Numbered from the stretch's first letter, positions 42,098 through 51,333 are shown. The stretch is DNA of 64,000 bases from Geomobilibacter sp964432205 (GCA_964432205.1 CAYSMK010000003.1:124001-188000); one strand, 5' to 3'. Numbers and translations are program-made. The notes: generated from the letters alone by a model not told the origin.

Positions 42098-42121
42098 TGA
42101 CCTCCCCCCGCTGGGGGGAGG
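42098..42121. repeat. C/G-rich hairpin after the acyl-CoA ligase gene
   Basis: CCTCCCCCC at about 42098-42108 pairs with GGGGGGAGG at 42112-42121 around a short GCT loop. No T-run follows; the next 50 bp is also rich in G-runs. It probably is a REP-like intercistronic hairpin like the ones at 9346 and 45902. Confidence 0.6.
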
Positions 42122-42212
42122 AAATGTTTGTTGTTCCCTCACCAGGAGGGGCAGGGAGGGGGAGGGGCAAAATATGATATATGCATGGTCAAGTACCCAA
42201 CGGAGGCACACG

Positions 42213-44600
42213 ATGAAACGGATCAACACGGTGGCAGTGCTCGGGGCAGGGGTCATGGGGGCGACCATTGCGGGCCACCTGGCCAATGCCGGGATGCGGA
42301 CCCTCCTGTTGGACATCGTCCCGGCAGACCCGACCGAGGCGGAAACGAAAGCCGGCCTCACCCTGAACGACCGGGTGGTCAGGAACCGCCTGGCGACAGC
42401 AGGCCTGGAAGGGCTGAAGAAGATGAAGCCGGCCCCCCTGTACCTTCCTGCCTATGCCGCAGCCATCGAGGTGGGCAACTTCGAGGACGACATGGCCCGG
42501 TTGAAGGAGTGCGACTGGGTGATCGAGGTGGTCGTGGAGAACATGAGCATCAAGAAACAGCTCTTCACCGAACGGGTGGTGCCGAACCTGAAGGCGGGGG
42601 CCATCCTGTCCAGCAATACCAGCGGGCTGTCGGTCAACGAGATGGCCTCGTGCCTTCCCGAGAGTGTCCGAAAGAGATTCCTGGTGACCCACTTCTTCAA
42701 TCCGCCCCGCTACATGCGGCTCATGGAGATCGTTCCCTGCAGCGAGACCGACCCGGCGGTGACCGCAGCCATGGCAGAGTTCTGCGCCAGACGGCTCGGC
42801 AAGGGGATCGTCCATGCCAAGGACACCCCCAATTTCGTCGCCAACCGGATCGGCGTCTATGCCGTGGCCAGCTGTATCCGCACCATGCTGGTTATGGGGC
42901 TGACCGTGGAGGAGGTGGATGCCGTTGCCGGTCCGGCCACGGCCCGCCCCAGGAGCGCCGCCTTCCGCACCGCCGATCTGGTGGGGATCGACACCCTGCA
43001 ACGTGTGGCCGACAACAGCTATAAACTGCTGGCGAACGACGAGGAGCGGGAGATCTTCCGTCTTCCCCCGTTCATCGGGGCCATGGTCGACAAGGGGCTC
43101 CTGGGGGACAAGAGCCGGCAGGGGTTCTTCAAGAAGGTCAAGGACGGCAGCGCTACCTCGCTCTTCTATTATGATTACGGTACCGGCGACTATCTGCCGT
43201 CACAGCGCCCGAAATTCGCCTCCGTGGAAGGGGCAAAGCAGATCGACGACCCGGCGAAGCGTCTTCAGGCGGTTGTCACCGGCACGGACAAGGGGGCCGA
43301 GTTTGCCTGGCTAAGCCTGCGCGACACCCTGCTTTACACCTTCAAGCGGCTGCCGGAGATCGCCGACGACATCGTCAGCGTCGACAATGCCATGAAATGG
43401 GGGTTCAACTGGGAGCTCGGGCCGTTCGAGATGTTCGACGCCATCGGCGTGGCCTGGTTCGTCGAGCGGGCGGAGCGGGAGGGGGTGGCAATCCCGGCCG
43501 GCCTGAAGGAGATCGAGCGCTTCTACCGCTTAGAGAACGGCAGGAAGCAGCAGTTCTGCCCTGCCACCGGGAGTTATCGCGACCTGCAGCTCCCTGCCGA
43601 CCGGATCTCCCTTGCCATTCTCAGGCAGAGCGGCGGGGTCGTGGAGAAGAACAGCGGCGCCTCGCTGGTGGACCTGGGGGATGGCGTCTTCTGCCTGGAG
43701 TTCCACACCAAGATGAACACCATCGGCAACGAGATCATGGCCATGATCCCCAAGGCGCTTAAGATGAGCGAGGAGGAGGGGATCGGCCTGGTGATCGCCA
43801 ACGAGGGGGCCGTGTTCTCGGCCGGTGCCAACCTGATGCTGCTGGTGATGGCCATCGCCGAAGGGGCCTACGACGAGGTCGACCTGATGGTAAGAAGGTT
43901 CCAGCGGGCGATGATGGCGATCAAGTACGCCCCGATTCCGGTGGTGGCCGTTCCCCACAACCTGGTCATGGGTGGGGGGTGCGAGATCTGCCTCCATTGC
44001 GACGCCATCGCCCCCCATGCGGAGACCTACATGGGACTGGTGGAGCTCGGCGTCGGGCTCCTCCCGGCCGGCGGCGGCACCAAGGAGATGGCGATCCGCG
44101 CCATCGGTCTGGCCGAGCAGTACGATACCGACGTGCAGCCGTTTATCGTCAGGAACTATATGAACATCGCTCTGGCCAGGGTCAGCAGTTCGGCGGCCGA
44201 GCTGTACGGCATGGGGTACCTGCGGCCGGGCGACGGTATCTCCATGGACCTGGACCGTCGCATCTTCGATGGCAAGCAGCGGGTCATCGACCTCTCGGCC
44301 ACCTACCGGCCGGCCACGCCGCTGGTCGACCTGAAGGCGCCGGGCAGGGGGGTGGCGGCCAGCATCAAGACCCAGCTCTGGAACATGCGGCAGGGCGGGT
44401 TCATCTCCGAATACGACCAGTTCCTGGCCGCTACCGTTGCCGAGGTGATCACCGGCAGCGACGTCCCGGCCGGCACCCCGATCACCGAGGAGTACCTGCT
44501 GGGACTTGAACGGGAGGCGTTCGTCCGGCTCTGCGGCCAGAAAAGGACCCTGGAGCGGCTCCAGCATATGCTGAAGAAGGGGAAGCCGCTGAGGAACTGA
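42213..44600 (+). CDS. 3-hydroxyacyl-CoA dehydrogenase / enoyl-CoA hydratase fusion
   Basis: A 795-residue bifunctional beta-oxidation enzyme. The N-terminus has the NAD motif VAVLGAGVMGATIAGHLANAG and the dehydrogenase signature THFFNPPRYMRLMEIVP (about residues 1-300), a second dehydrogenase C-terminal domain lies around 300-430, and the crotonase domain follows (VFSAGANLMLL oxyanion-hole strand, VPHNLVMGGGCEICLHCDAI). The order is dehydrogenase then hydratase, the reverse of E. coli FadB. ATG 42213 has GGAGG upstream. It acts with the thiolase, dehydrogenase and ETF of this region. Confidence 0.92.
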   Translation: MKRINTVAVLGAGVMGATIAGHLANAGMRTLLLDIVPADPTEAETKAGLTLNDRVVRNRLATAGLEGLKKMKPAPLYLPAYAAAIEVGNFEDDMARLKECDWVIEVVVENMSIKKQLFTERVVPNLKAGAILSSNTSGLSVNEMASCLPESVRKRFLVTHFFNPPRYMRLMEIVPCSETDPAVTAAMAEFCARRLGKGIVHAKDTPNFVANRIGVYAVASCIRTMLVMGLTVEEVDAVAGPATARPRSAAFRTADLVGIDTLQRVADNSYKLLANDEEREIFRLPPFIGAMVDKGLLGDKSRQGFFKKVKDGSATSLFYYDYGTGDYLPSQRPKFASVEGAKQIDDPAKRLQAVVTGTDKGAEFAWLSLRDTLLYTFKRLPEIADDIVSVDNAMKWGFNWELGPFEMFDAIGVAWFVERAEREGVAIPAGLKEIERFYRLENGRKQQFCPATGSYRDLQLPADRISLAILRQSGGVVEKNSGASLVDLGDGVFCLEFHTKMNTIGNEIMAMIPKALKMSEEEGIGLVIANEGAVFSAGANLMLLVMAIAEGAYDEVDLMVRRFQRAMMAIKYAPIPVVAVPHNLVMGGGCEICLHCDAIAPHAETYMGLVELGVGLLPAGGGTKEMAIRAIGLAEQYDTDVQPFIVRNYMNIALARVSSSAAELYGMGYLRPGDGISMDLDRRIFDGKQRVIDLSATYRPATPLVDLKAPGRGVAASIKTQLWNMRQGGFISEYDQFLAATVAEVITGSDVPAGTPITEEYLLGLEREAFVRLCGQKRTLERLQHMLKKGKPLRN

Positions 44601-44612
44601 CTACCGCTAGAC

Positions 44613-44698
44613 TCCCCCCTTTACGAAAGGGGGGCAGGGGGGATTTGATCTTGATGCCAAAGACGAAATCCCCCTGAATCCCCCTTTCATAAAGGGGG
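44613..44698. repeat. Palindromic intergenic repeat, copy 2 of the 6357 family
   Basis: The 86-bp element has the same build as 6357-6441: TCCCCCCTTTACGAAAGGGGGG on the left, ATTTGATC with ACGAAATCCCCC in the centre, and CCCCCTTTCATAAAGGGGG on the right. It fills the gap between the HCDH-ECH fusion and thiolase genes, 38 kb from copy 1. The presence of two copies in intercistronic gaps of unrelated operons suggests a mobile or selected family. Confidence 0.82.
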
Positions 44699-44723
44699 CC
44701 TAAAAAACCACCGGAGGAGTCCG

Positions 44724-45896
44724 ATGAAAACCGCATACATCCTGGCCGCCTGCCGCACCGCCGGGTGCCGGGCCAAAAAGGGGAAGTTCAGGGACACGAG
44801 GCCGGACGACCTGGCCGCCGCCGCCATCAGGGGGGTCCTGGACCGGGCCGGCATCGATCCGCTGGACGTGGAGGACGTCATCATGGGGTGCGCCTTTCCC
44901 GAGGCTGAACAGGGGATGAACATGGCCCGGGTGGCGGCCATGCGGGCCGGCCTGCCGGTAGAGGTGCCGGCCCAGACAATCAACCGCTTCTGCTCGTCCG
45001 GGCTGCAGTCCATTGCCACGGCCGCGGAGCGGATCATGGCCGGCTTCGGCGACTGCATCATCGCCGGCGGCGCCGAAAGCATGACCATGATCCCGATGGG
45101 CGGGGTGAAGTACAGCGCCAACCCGTCGCTGGTGGCCTCCTGGCCCGAGAGCTACGCCTCCATGGGAATCACGGCCGAACTGGTGGCGGACCGGTACGCC
45201 ATCTCCCGCGAAGACCAGGATGCCTTTGCCGCCGAGAGCCACCAGAGGGCGGCCGCCGCCATTGCCCGGGGCGCCTTCATTGACGAGATCATCCCGGTGG
45301 AGGTGGAGCACTGCTCCCTGGTAAACGGCAGGATGACGCGGACAACGGAACTGGTGGCCGGCGACGACGGCGTCCGGGGCGACACCACGTCGGCGGCCCT
45401 TGCCCGGCTGACGCCGGCCTTCAAGGCAGGCGGTTCGGTAACGGCCGGCAACGCCTCCCAGATGACCGACGGCGCCGCTGCCGTGCTCGTGGTGTCCGGC
45501 GACTACCTGGAGCGGATCGGGAAGAAGGCGTTGGCCCGGTTCGTCGCCTTCAGCGTGAAGGGGGTGGCGCCGGAGGTCATGGGGATCGGCCCGGTGGCGG
45601 CCATCCCGGCGGCGCTGAAGCTGGCCGGACTCACCCTGGCCGACATCGGCCTGATCGAGCTGAACGAGGCGTTCGCGGCCCAGTCGCTCGCCTGCGTCGG
45701 GGAACTCGGTCTCGACCCGGCCCGGGTGAACGTGAACGGCGGGGCCATTGCCCTGGGGCACCCGCTGGGGTGCACCGGCGCCAAGCTCACCGCGACACTG
45801 CTGCACGAGATGCAGCGAAGCGGTACCCGCTACGGCATGGTCTCCATGTGCATCGGCGGCGGCATGGGAGCGGCCGGGATTTTCGAGAGGGTGTGA
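44724..45896 (+). CDS. Acetyl-CoA acyltransferase (3-ketoacyl-CoA thiolase)
   Basis: A 390-residue thiolase. Cys90 in INRFCSSGLQ is the acyl-enzyme nucleophile; NVNGGAIALGHPLGCTGA holds the catalytic His and CIGGGMGAAG the second Cys. Length and motifs agree with biosynthetic and degradative thiolases; the neighbourhood with acyl-CoA ligase, HCDH-ECH and ACAD points to degradation. CGGAGGAG precedes the ATG. Confidence 0.94.
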   Translation: MKTAYILAACRTAGCRAKKGKFRDTRPDDLAAAAIRGVLDRAGIDPLDVEDVIMGCAFPEAEQGMNMARVAAMRAGLPVEVPAQTINRFCSSGLQSIATAAERIMAGFGDCIIAGGAESMTMIPMGGVKYSANPSLVASWPESYASMGITAELVADRYAISREDQDAFAAESHQRAAAAIARGAFIDEIIPVEVEHCSLVNGRMTRTTELVAGDDGVRGDTTSAALARLTPAFKAGGSVTAGNASQMTDGAAAVLVVSGDYLERIGKKALARFVAFSVKGVAPEVMGIGPVAAIPAALKLAGLTLADIGLIELNEAFAAQSLACVGELGLDPARVNVNGGAIALGHPLGCTGAKLTATLLHEMQRSGTRYGMVSMCIGGGMGAAGIFERV

Positions 45897-45901
45897 GGGG
45901 T

Positions 45902-46029
45902 CATAACCCCTCCCGACCTCCCCTTATCTTAAGGGGAGGAGAACAGCGTGTCTTCCTCTGTGCATGCTTTTCGCAGCGTCGGAGAAGGTTGAACCCCTCT
46001 TAAGATAAGAGGGGGACAGGGGGCGTTAT
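45902..46029. repeat. Two-hairpin inverted-repeat element between thiolase and acyl-CoA dehydrogenase genes
   Basis: Arms 45902-45932 and 45999-46029 are imperfect inverted copies (31 nt each). Each arm region also folds locally: CCTCCCCTTA with TAAGGGGAGG (45917-45939) and CCCCTCTTA with TAAGAGGGG (45994-46014). The spacer has no gene. It resembles the other C/G-rich intercistronic palindromes of the window but is a different sequence family. Confidence 0.7.
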
Positions 46030-46056
46030 GAAATCTACCAACAACGAGGTGACCAC

Positions 46057-47835
46057 ATGGCTGTTAAGCTTTTCAAGGGTGCCGAATACCTGATCACCGA
46101 GGTGACCAGGGACGACGTCTTCACCCCGGAGGATTTCAGCGACGAGCAGCGCCAGATCGGCGAGACCACCGAGCAGTTCGTGGTCAACGAGGTCCTGCCG
46201 CACCAGGAGGAGATCGAGAACCACGACTTCGGCCGGGTGGTCGCCCTGATGCGCCGCTGCGGGGAGTTGGGGCTGTTGATGATCGACGCCCCGGAGGAGT
46301 ACGGCGGCCTGGAGCTGGACAAGTCGACCAGCATGCTGGCCGCGGAGAAAATCGCCCCGGCCGGCTCCTTTTCGGTGGCCTATGCGGCCCACACCGGCAT
46401 CGGTACCCTGCCGCTGGTCTATTACGGGACAAAGGAACAGAAGAACAGGTACCTGGGGAAGCTCATCAGCGGTGAATGGACCGCCGCCTACTGCCTGACC
46501 GAGCCGGACTCGGGGAGCGACGCCCTGGGGGCCAAGGCGAACGCCGTCCTGTCCGCGGACGGCAGGCACTACATCCTGAACGGCACCAAGCAGTTCATCA
46601 CCAACGGCAGTTTTGCCGACCTCTACACGGTATTCGCCAAGATCGACCGTGAGCAGTTCACCGCCTTCCTGGTGGAGCGGACCTTCGAGGGGGTGACGCA
46701 GGGGGCCGAGGAAAAGAAGATGGGGATCAGGGGCTCTTCCACCACCCAGATCATCCTGGATAATGCCAAGGTGCCGGTCGAGAACGTGCTGGGGGAGATC
46801 GGCAAGGGGCACAAGATCGCCTTCAACGTCCTGAACGTGGGACGTATCAAGCTCGGCGCGGCCGTGACCGGGGCGGCCAAGAACGCCTTCGGCGTGGGGG
46901 TGAAGTACGCCAACCTGCGCAAACAGTTCGGCACCGAGATCAGCTCCTTCGGCGCCATCAAGGAGAAGATCGCCGACATGGCGGCCGGCCTGTTCGCCGC
47001 CGAGTCGCTGATCTACCGTCTGACCGGGCTGATCGACGACCGGATCGCCACCATTCCGAAGGACACCCCCAACTACTACGACGCCTACCAGCAGGGGATC
47101 GAGGAGTACGCCATCGAATGCGCCATTGCCAAGGTCTTCTGCAGCGAGGTCCTGGCCCGGGTGGCGGACGAGGTGGTGCAGATTCACGGCGGCTACGGCT
47201 TCATCCAGGATTACCCGGCCGAGCGGTTCTATCGCGACGAGCGGATCAACCGGATCTTCGAGGGGACCAACGAGATCAACCGGCTCCTGATCTCCGGTAC
47301 CATCCTGCGCCGGGCCATGAAGGGGGAGATCCCGCTCCAGGAGTCGGCGATGAAGGCGTTCGAGGCGCTGATGACCCCCTCCCTGGACGAGATCGACGAC
47401 ACTGTTCCCTTTGCGGCCGAAAAGGCGCTGATCGCCAACCTGAAAAGGGCGTTTCTGGTACTGGCCGGCAGCGGCGCCCGGAAGTTCATGACCGCCATCA
47501 AGGACGAGCAGGAGATCCTGCTGGCCGCGGCCGACATGGCCATCAACATCTTTGCCATCGAGAGCGCCGTGCTCAGGGCCGACAGGATCCTGCCTTCCTT
47601 AAGCGACAACCGGCAGGCAGCGGTCACGGCAACGGTCAGGTGCTTCACCTTCGAGGCCGCGGAGCGGACCGCCACCGCTGCCCGCAAGGCAGCCTTCTAC
47701 ATCGAGGAGGGGGATTCCCTGACCATGCTCCTGGCCGGCATCAGGCGCTTCACCAGGTACGACGCCACCGGGCTGTTGCAGGCCAAACGGCTCCTGGCCG
47801 ACGCCTGCATAGAGACGGAAAGGTACCTCTTCTGA
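46057..47835 (+). CDS. Acyl-CoA dehydrogenase (long or very-long-chain type)
   Basis: A 592-residue FAD enzyme. YCLTEPDSGSDALGAKA and the GKFVPV-like region mark the FAD site, and DERINRIFEGTNEINRLLI includes the catalytic Glu in a position typical of medium/very-long-chain types. The C-terminal extension of about 150 residues resembles VLCAD/ACAD9-like domains. It should pass electrons to the ETF encoded at 58203-59985. The stop is followed after one base by the MBL gene start. Confidence 0.93.
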   Translation: MAVKLFKGAEYLITEVTRDDVFTPEDFSDEQRQIGETTEQFVVNEVLPHQEEIENHDFGRVVALMRRCGELGLLMIDAPEEYGGLELDKSTSMLAAEKIAPAGSFSVAYAAHTGIGTLPLVYYGTKEQKNRYLGKLISGEWTAAYCLTEPDSGSDALGAKANAVLSADGRHYILNGTKQFITNGSFADLYTVFAKIDREQFTAFLVERTFEGVTQGAEEKKMGIRGSSTTQIILDNAKVPVENVLGEIGKGHKIAFNVLNVGRIKLGAAVTGAAKNAFGVGVKYANLRKQFGTEISSFGAIKEKIADMAAGLFAAESLIYRLTGLIDDRIATIPKDTPNYYDAYQQGIEEYAIECAIAKVFCSEVLARVADEVVQIHGGYGFIQDYPAERFYRDERINRIFEGTNEINRLLISGTILRRAMKGEIPLQESAMKAFEALMTPSLDEIDDTVPFAAEKALIANLKRAFLVLAGSGARKFMTAIKDEQEILLAAADMAINIFAIESAVLRADRILPSLSDNRQAAVTATVRCFTFEAAERTATAARKAAFYIEEGDSLTMLLAGIRRFTRYDATGLLQAKRLLADACIETERYLF

Positions 47836-47836
47836 C

Positions 47837-48787
47837 ATGCGCCAGCACACGGTACCAACGCCGTACCCTGTCGGCGAGGCGCACTATTATTCCCTGGAGA
47901 CGCAGCAGGGACTGGTCCTGTTCGATACCGGCCCGCCCACCCCGGAAGGGGAGTCGGGCCTGAAGACGGCGGTCGACATGGCGCGGCTGCAGTGCCTGTT
48001 CGTCACCCATGGCCATATAGACCATTACGGCCTGGCCGACTTTGTCCTGAAGAACAGCCCTGCCAGCGTCTTCATCGGCCGCAGGGACAGCATCAAGTTC
48101 AGCCGCTATCGGGAACGAAGGGCCCGCGGTGGCGAGATCCTCAGACAGATCGGTTTTGGTGACGGGTTCGTGCAGCGGTTGCACGAAACGTTCAGGCAGG
48201 CCGAGCCGAGTCCGTTACTGCTGGCACAGTGCCGGATCGTCGAGGAGTCTCCGGAGCTGGCCGGGATGGGGATCGACTGGCTCGCCTGTCCGGGGCACTC
48301 CCAGAGCGATCTTGTCTACCTGGTGGGCGAGTACGCCGTGACCGGTGATCTCCTTTTGCACAACATCTTCCAGGCACCGCTCCTGGACGTGGACCTGGAG
48401 ACGTTTTCGGGCCGCTTCCGGAACTACGATGCCTACTGCAACTCCCTGTTCAACCTGGTCAAACTGCGGGGGCGGCGGATCATGCCGGGCCACCGGCAGG
48501 CCATTACCGGGGTTGACGAGGCGATCCTCTTCTATGTCACGACGCTACTGGAGCGTGCGGGCCAGTTGCGACCGCTGCGACATCTCCCGATCGAGAAGAT
48601 ACTCGACCGGCTTTTCCAGGGCCGGCTTACGGACCCGTTCGCGGTCTACCTGAAGGCGTCCGAGATCGTTTTCATGCAGGATTTTCTGGAAAGCCCCGCA
48701 CTGCTCAAGGTTTCCCTGGAGCAGTGCGGCCTCTTCGAGCGCGTCAGCGAGACCTACGCAGCGACTCTACATTCCTCACGCGGTTAA
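47837..48787 (+). CDS. Metallo-beta-lactamase fold hydrolase
   Basis: A 316-residue MBL-fold hydrolase of the RNase Z/glyoxalase II superfamily. FVTHGHIDHYGLADF is the HxHxDH zinc motif, WLACPGHSQSDLVYLVGEYAVTGDLL gives the next His and Asp, and IMPGHRQAI the last His. The C-terminal 100 residues are helical, as in LACTB2-like enzymes. It begins one base after the acyl-CoA dehydrogenase stop and is probably co-expressed; a thioesterase role on acyl-CoA is plausible but not shown. Confidence 0.85.
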   Translation: MRQHTVPTPYPVGEAHYYSLETQQGLVLFDTGPPTPEGESGLKTAVDMARLQCLFVTHGHIDHYGLADFVLKNSPASVFIGRRDSIKFSRYRERRARGGEILRQIGFGDGFVQRLHETFRQAEPSPLLLAQCRIVEESPELAGMGIDWLACPGHSQSDLVYLVGEYAVTGDLLLHNIFQAPLLDVDLETFSGRFRNYDAYCNSLFNLVKLRGRRIMPGHRQAITGVDEAILFYVTTLLERAGQLRPLRHLPIEKILDRLFQGRLTDPFAVYLKASEIVFMQDFLESPALLKVSLEQCGLFERVSETYAATLHSSRG

Positions 48788-49152
48788 CTTCCACAACCTG
48801 CCTGTCAGTTCATCAACTACTCTCCCGTCATCTTTTTCGCCGGTTCTCGGGCAAGCGGCCGGCATTTTGCTGTGTCAGGGGGGCACTCAACTGCGCAGCC
48901 GTTCGCCGATGCATATAGACGTTTTCTCTGGCTGCTCTCGACAACGTCACTGTTCAAGACGCTCTCCCATGGGAACTGAGTGCAGAAGGCCCACCCAGAT
49001 GTGATTCAGAAGTGAATCAATAATTCAATATTGAATAAAATAGGCATAACGTTATTATATCTGAATCGTATATACTGTCAGTATCCTCACCTGGATAGCT
49101 TAACCACGCCTGCTTACAGGTATAATTGGATTTTCACGCACGAGGTGTCACC
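48788..49152 (+). promoter_or_regulatory. Promoter region of the sigma-54 regulator with two dyad sites
   Basis: Two operators of the form ATTCA-N4-TGAAT lie here: 49002-49019 (TGATTCAGAAGTGAATCA, perfect 7+4+7) and 49023-49036 (ATTCAATATTGAAT). A possible sigma-70 promoter has TTGAAT (49031-49036) and TATTAT (49053-49058) 16 bp apart, so the second site overlaps its -35 box. The same dyad recurs at 50977-50990. The rest of the gap (48788-49000) holds no recognised feature. This suggests that the regulator binds its own promoter. Confidence 0.62.
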
Positions 49153-50928
49153 ATGCCCCTGAAATCAGACACAACGAAAGTCAGCACCTCACCCATGAAC
49201 AGCAAGAGCCCCCTTTCGGAAGGGCTATACCTGTCCATGATGAACTCCATGGACGTTGCGATCGTGACGGTCAACAACTCCGGCATGACCGTTTTCGGCA
49301 ACAGGACTGCCCGCAGGAGTCTGAGTGCCTATCCTGGCATTCACCTGAATGATGTCATCCCGGATCTCTGGTCAAAGATCACCAGCCGTCTGAAAGGGGG
49401 CACGTTCACCATTGAGGTCTCCGTGCGTGGGGGCGAGGCAAACTACGTGGGGAGGATAAGTCCCATCGTTCTCGACAACCGGGAAGAGGGGGCCGTCTGT
49501 TTCTTTGTGGAGAATTCCGGGCTGGAAGCAATGGCCATGCAGATGAGGATATTTCAGGAGCTTACCAAAGAGCTGGACGCCATCATCAACTCCTCCTCGG
49601 TCGCGCTCTGGATCTGCGACGGCGAAGCCAATGTGCTGCGGATGAATCCGGCGTCCGAGCGGTTGAATCAGATTGAAGCGGTGGATTATATCGGCCGCAA
49701 CATGCGGGAACTGGTCGAGGAGGGGTTCATCGACAAGTCGGTCACCCTGGAGGTCATCAAGACCGGGAAAGTGATGAATCTGCTGCAGCATCGGTTGGGT
49801 CGCACACTGCTCATTACCGGGACCCCGGTGTTCGATGACATGGGCAGATTGATCCGGGTGGTGGTGAGCGAGCGTGACGTCAATGAAATAGACCATTTGC
49901 AGCGGGAGATAGAGGAGCGCGAGGCGATACAGGACAAGTTCCGCAACCATATGCTGGAGATGCAGCAGCTTAAACTTGAGTCGCGGCGCATCATCGCCAA
50001 GAGCCCGTGCATGGTGAAGGCGCTGCAGCAGGCGCTCAAGGTGAGCATCTCCGACTCGTCGGTCCTGATCCTCGGCGAGTCGGGGGTCGGCAAAGGGCTC
50101 TTTGCCGACCTGATCCACAAACACTCGCGCCGGGCCGACAAGCCTCTGATCAAGCTCAACTGCGGGGCAATCCCCGAATCACTGATCGAATCCGAACTGT
50201 TCGGCTACGAAAAGGGGGCGTTTACCGGCGCCCAGGCCGGCGGCAAGCCGGGATACTTCGAGATTGCCGACGGCGGCATACTGTTCCTCGACGAGATCGC
50301 GGAACTGCCGCTCTCCTCGCAGGTGAAGCTGCTCCGCTTCCTGGAAGACGGGCGCATTACCCGCCTTGGCGGCACCAAGAGCTGCACCGTCGATGTCCGC
50401 ATCCTGGCGGCAACACACCGCAACCTCGAAGAGATGGTGGCGCTGGGCAAATTCCGGCTCGACCTCTATTATCGGCTGAAAGTCATCCCCATCTATGTGC
50501 CCTCGGTGCGGGAGCGCAAGGCGTGCATCCTCCCCCTGATCCATCACTATACCGGCCATTTCAGCGAAAAGTACGGTATCAAGAAGCGTCTGACGCGCGC
50601 TGCGACAGATGGCCTGCTGGCCTATTCATACCCCGGCAATGTCCGGGAACTGATGAACGTCTGCGAGCGGTTGGTCGTCATGACGGAAACGGAAGTGATC
50701 GATATCCAGGACCTGCCGAGCGACATCCTCTGCCAGGCGCGGGAGGCGGGGGTGACGCCGACTGACTGGCCGGAAGGAATGACCATGCAGCAGATCCTGG
50801 ACGACGTGGAGAAGCAGGTGCTCTCCCGGGCCATGGAGCGATTCGGCAGCCAGTACAAGGCGGCCGATTCCCTTGGCCTGAGCCAGCCCACCATAAACAG
50901 AAGGCTCAGGAAGTTCAATATCCAGTAG
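49153..50928 (+). CDS. PAS-domain sigma-54-dependent transcriptional activator
   Basis: A 591-residue bacterial enhancer-binding protein. Two PAS-like sensory regions occupy about residues 20-140 and 150-260, followed by a short coiled coil, the AAA+ domain with Walker A GESGVGKG, the sigma-54 contact loop GAFTGAQAGG and Walker B GGILFLDEIAELP, and a Fis-type HTH (AADSLGLSQPTINRRLR) at the end. GAGGTG precedes the ATG. It is the only regulator in the hydantoinase-like cluster, and it most likely activates the -24/-12 promoter at 51245 after sensing the substrate by its PAS domains. Confidence 0.9.
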   Translation: MPLKSDTTKVSTSPMNSKSPLSEGLYLSMMNSMDVAIVTVNNSGMTVFGNRTARRSLSAYPGIHLNDVIPDLWSKITSRLKGGTFTIEVSVRGGEANYVGRISPIVLDNREEGAVCFFVENSGLEAMAMQMRIFQELTKELDAIINSSSVALWICDGEANVLRMNPASERLNQIEAVDYIGRNMRELVEEGFIDKSVTLEVIKTGKVMNLLQHRLGRTLLITGTPVFDDMGRLIRVVVSERDVNEIDHLQREIEEREAIQDKFRNHMLEMQQLKLESRRIIAKSPCMVKALQQALKVSISDSSVLILGESGVGKGLFADLIHKHSRRADKPLIKLNCGAIPESLIESELFGYEKGAFTGAQAGGKPGYFEIADGGILFLDEIAELPLSSQVKLLRFLEDGRITRLGGTKSCTVDVRILAATHRNLEEMVALGKFRLDLYYRLKVIPIYVPSVRERKACILPLIHHYTGHFSEKYGIKKRLTRAATDGLLAYSYPGNVRELMNVCERLVVMTETEVIDIQDLPSDILCQAREAGVTPTDWPEGMTMQQILDDVEKQVLSRAMERFGSQYKAADSLGLSQPTINRRLRKFNIQ

Positions 50929-50976
50929 CCGGATGTTTACCGGAAGGTATCGTTGCGGCCATATATTTTTGTCGCA

Positions 50977-50990
50977 ATTCAGAATTGAAT
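50977..50990. promoter_or_regulatory. Enhancer-like dyad ATTCA-N4-TGAAT
   Basis: ATTCAGAATTGAAT is a perfect 5+4+5 dyad identical in its arms to the sites at 49002 and 49023. It is the likely upstream activating sequence for the hydantoinase-like operon. Confidence 0.6.
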
Positions 50991-51244
50991 CAATTTACGG
51001 GCGACAGACTCATTAGCTCGCAAACATTGTCTCTGATTTCCATACCCACCTGACCGGATCGGCTCATTTCGACTGACGTGCGGCGTGAGGGCAGCGAACT
51101 GCCCCCCTCCTCGGCCTCCCCGATATGCTTGAGTTTCTCACCCTGCTTTACGTAAAAATACTGTTATCTTAGTTGGTTGTATAACTATAAGCGAAGACGT
51201 AGAGTGGGCGGTACATCAGGCATCACTGCCGGAAATCTGCATGT

Positions 51245-51259
51245 TGGCATGACTGATGC
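51245..51259 (+). promoter_or_regulatory. Sigma-54 (-24/-12) promoter
   Basis: TGGCATGACTGATGC matches the consensus TGGCAC-N5-TTGC with the invariant GG and GC exactly 10 bases apart. It lies 75 bp before the hyuA-like start at 51334 and downstream of a gene for a sigma-54 activator. Confidence 0.75.
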
Positions 51260-51333
51260 TTAGCACTTATACCAAAATAATGTTTTGGGACTCGCGATCT
51301 GAAACAAAAAATCCATCTACAAAGGAGATCACC

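Larger units (their letters stand above)
50929..51333 (+). promoter_or_regulatory. Control region between the regulator and hyuA-like genes
   Basis: Contains a third ATTCA-N4-TGAAT dyad (50977-50990), a small GGGCAG-CGAA-CTGCCC hairpin at 51089-51104 that may end the regulator mRNA, and the sigma-54 promoter at 51245-51259. The 255 bp between the dyad and the promoter is a usual distance for an enhancer-binding protein. No further gene is seen. Confidence 0.65.

Noticed and set aside
40254..42170. Long minus-strand frame (638 codons) opposite acyl-CoA ligase
   Set aside because: Antisense shadow of a clearly recognisable enzyme gene in GC-rich DNA.
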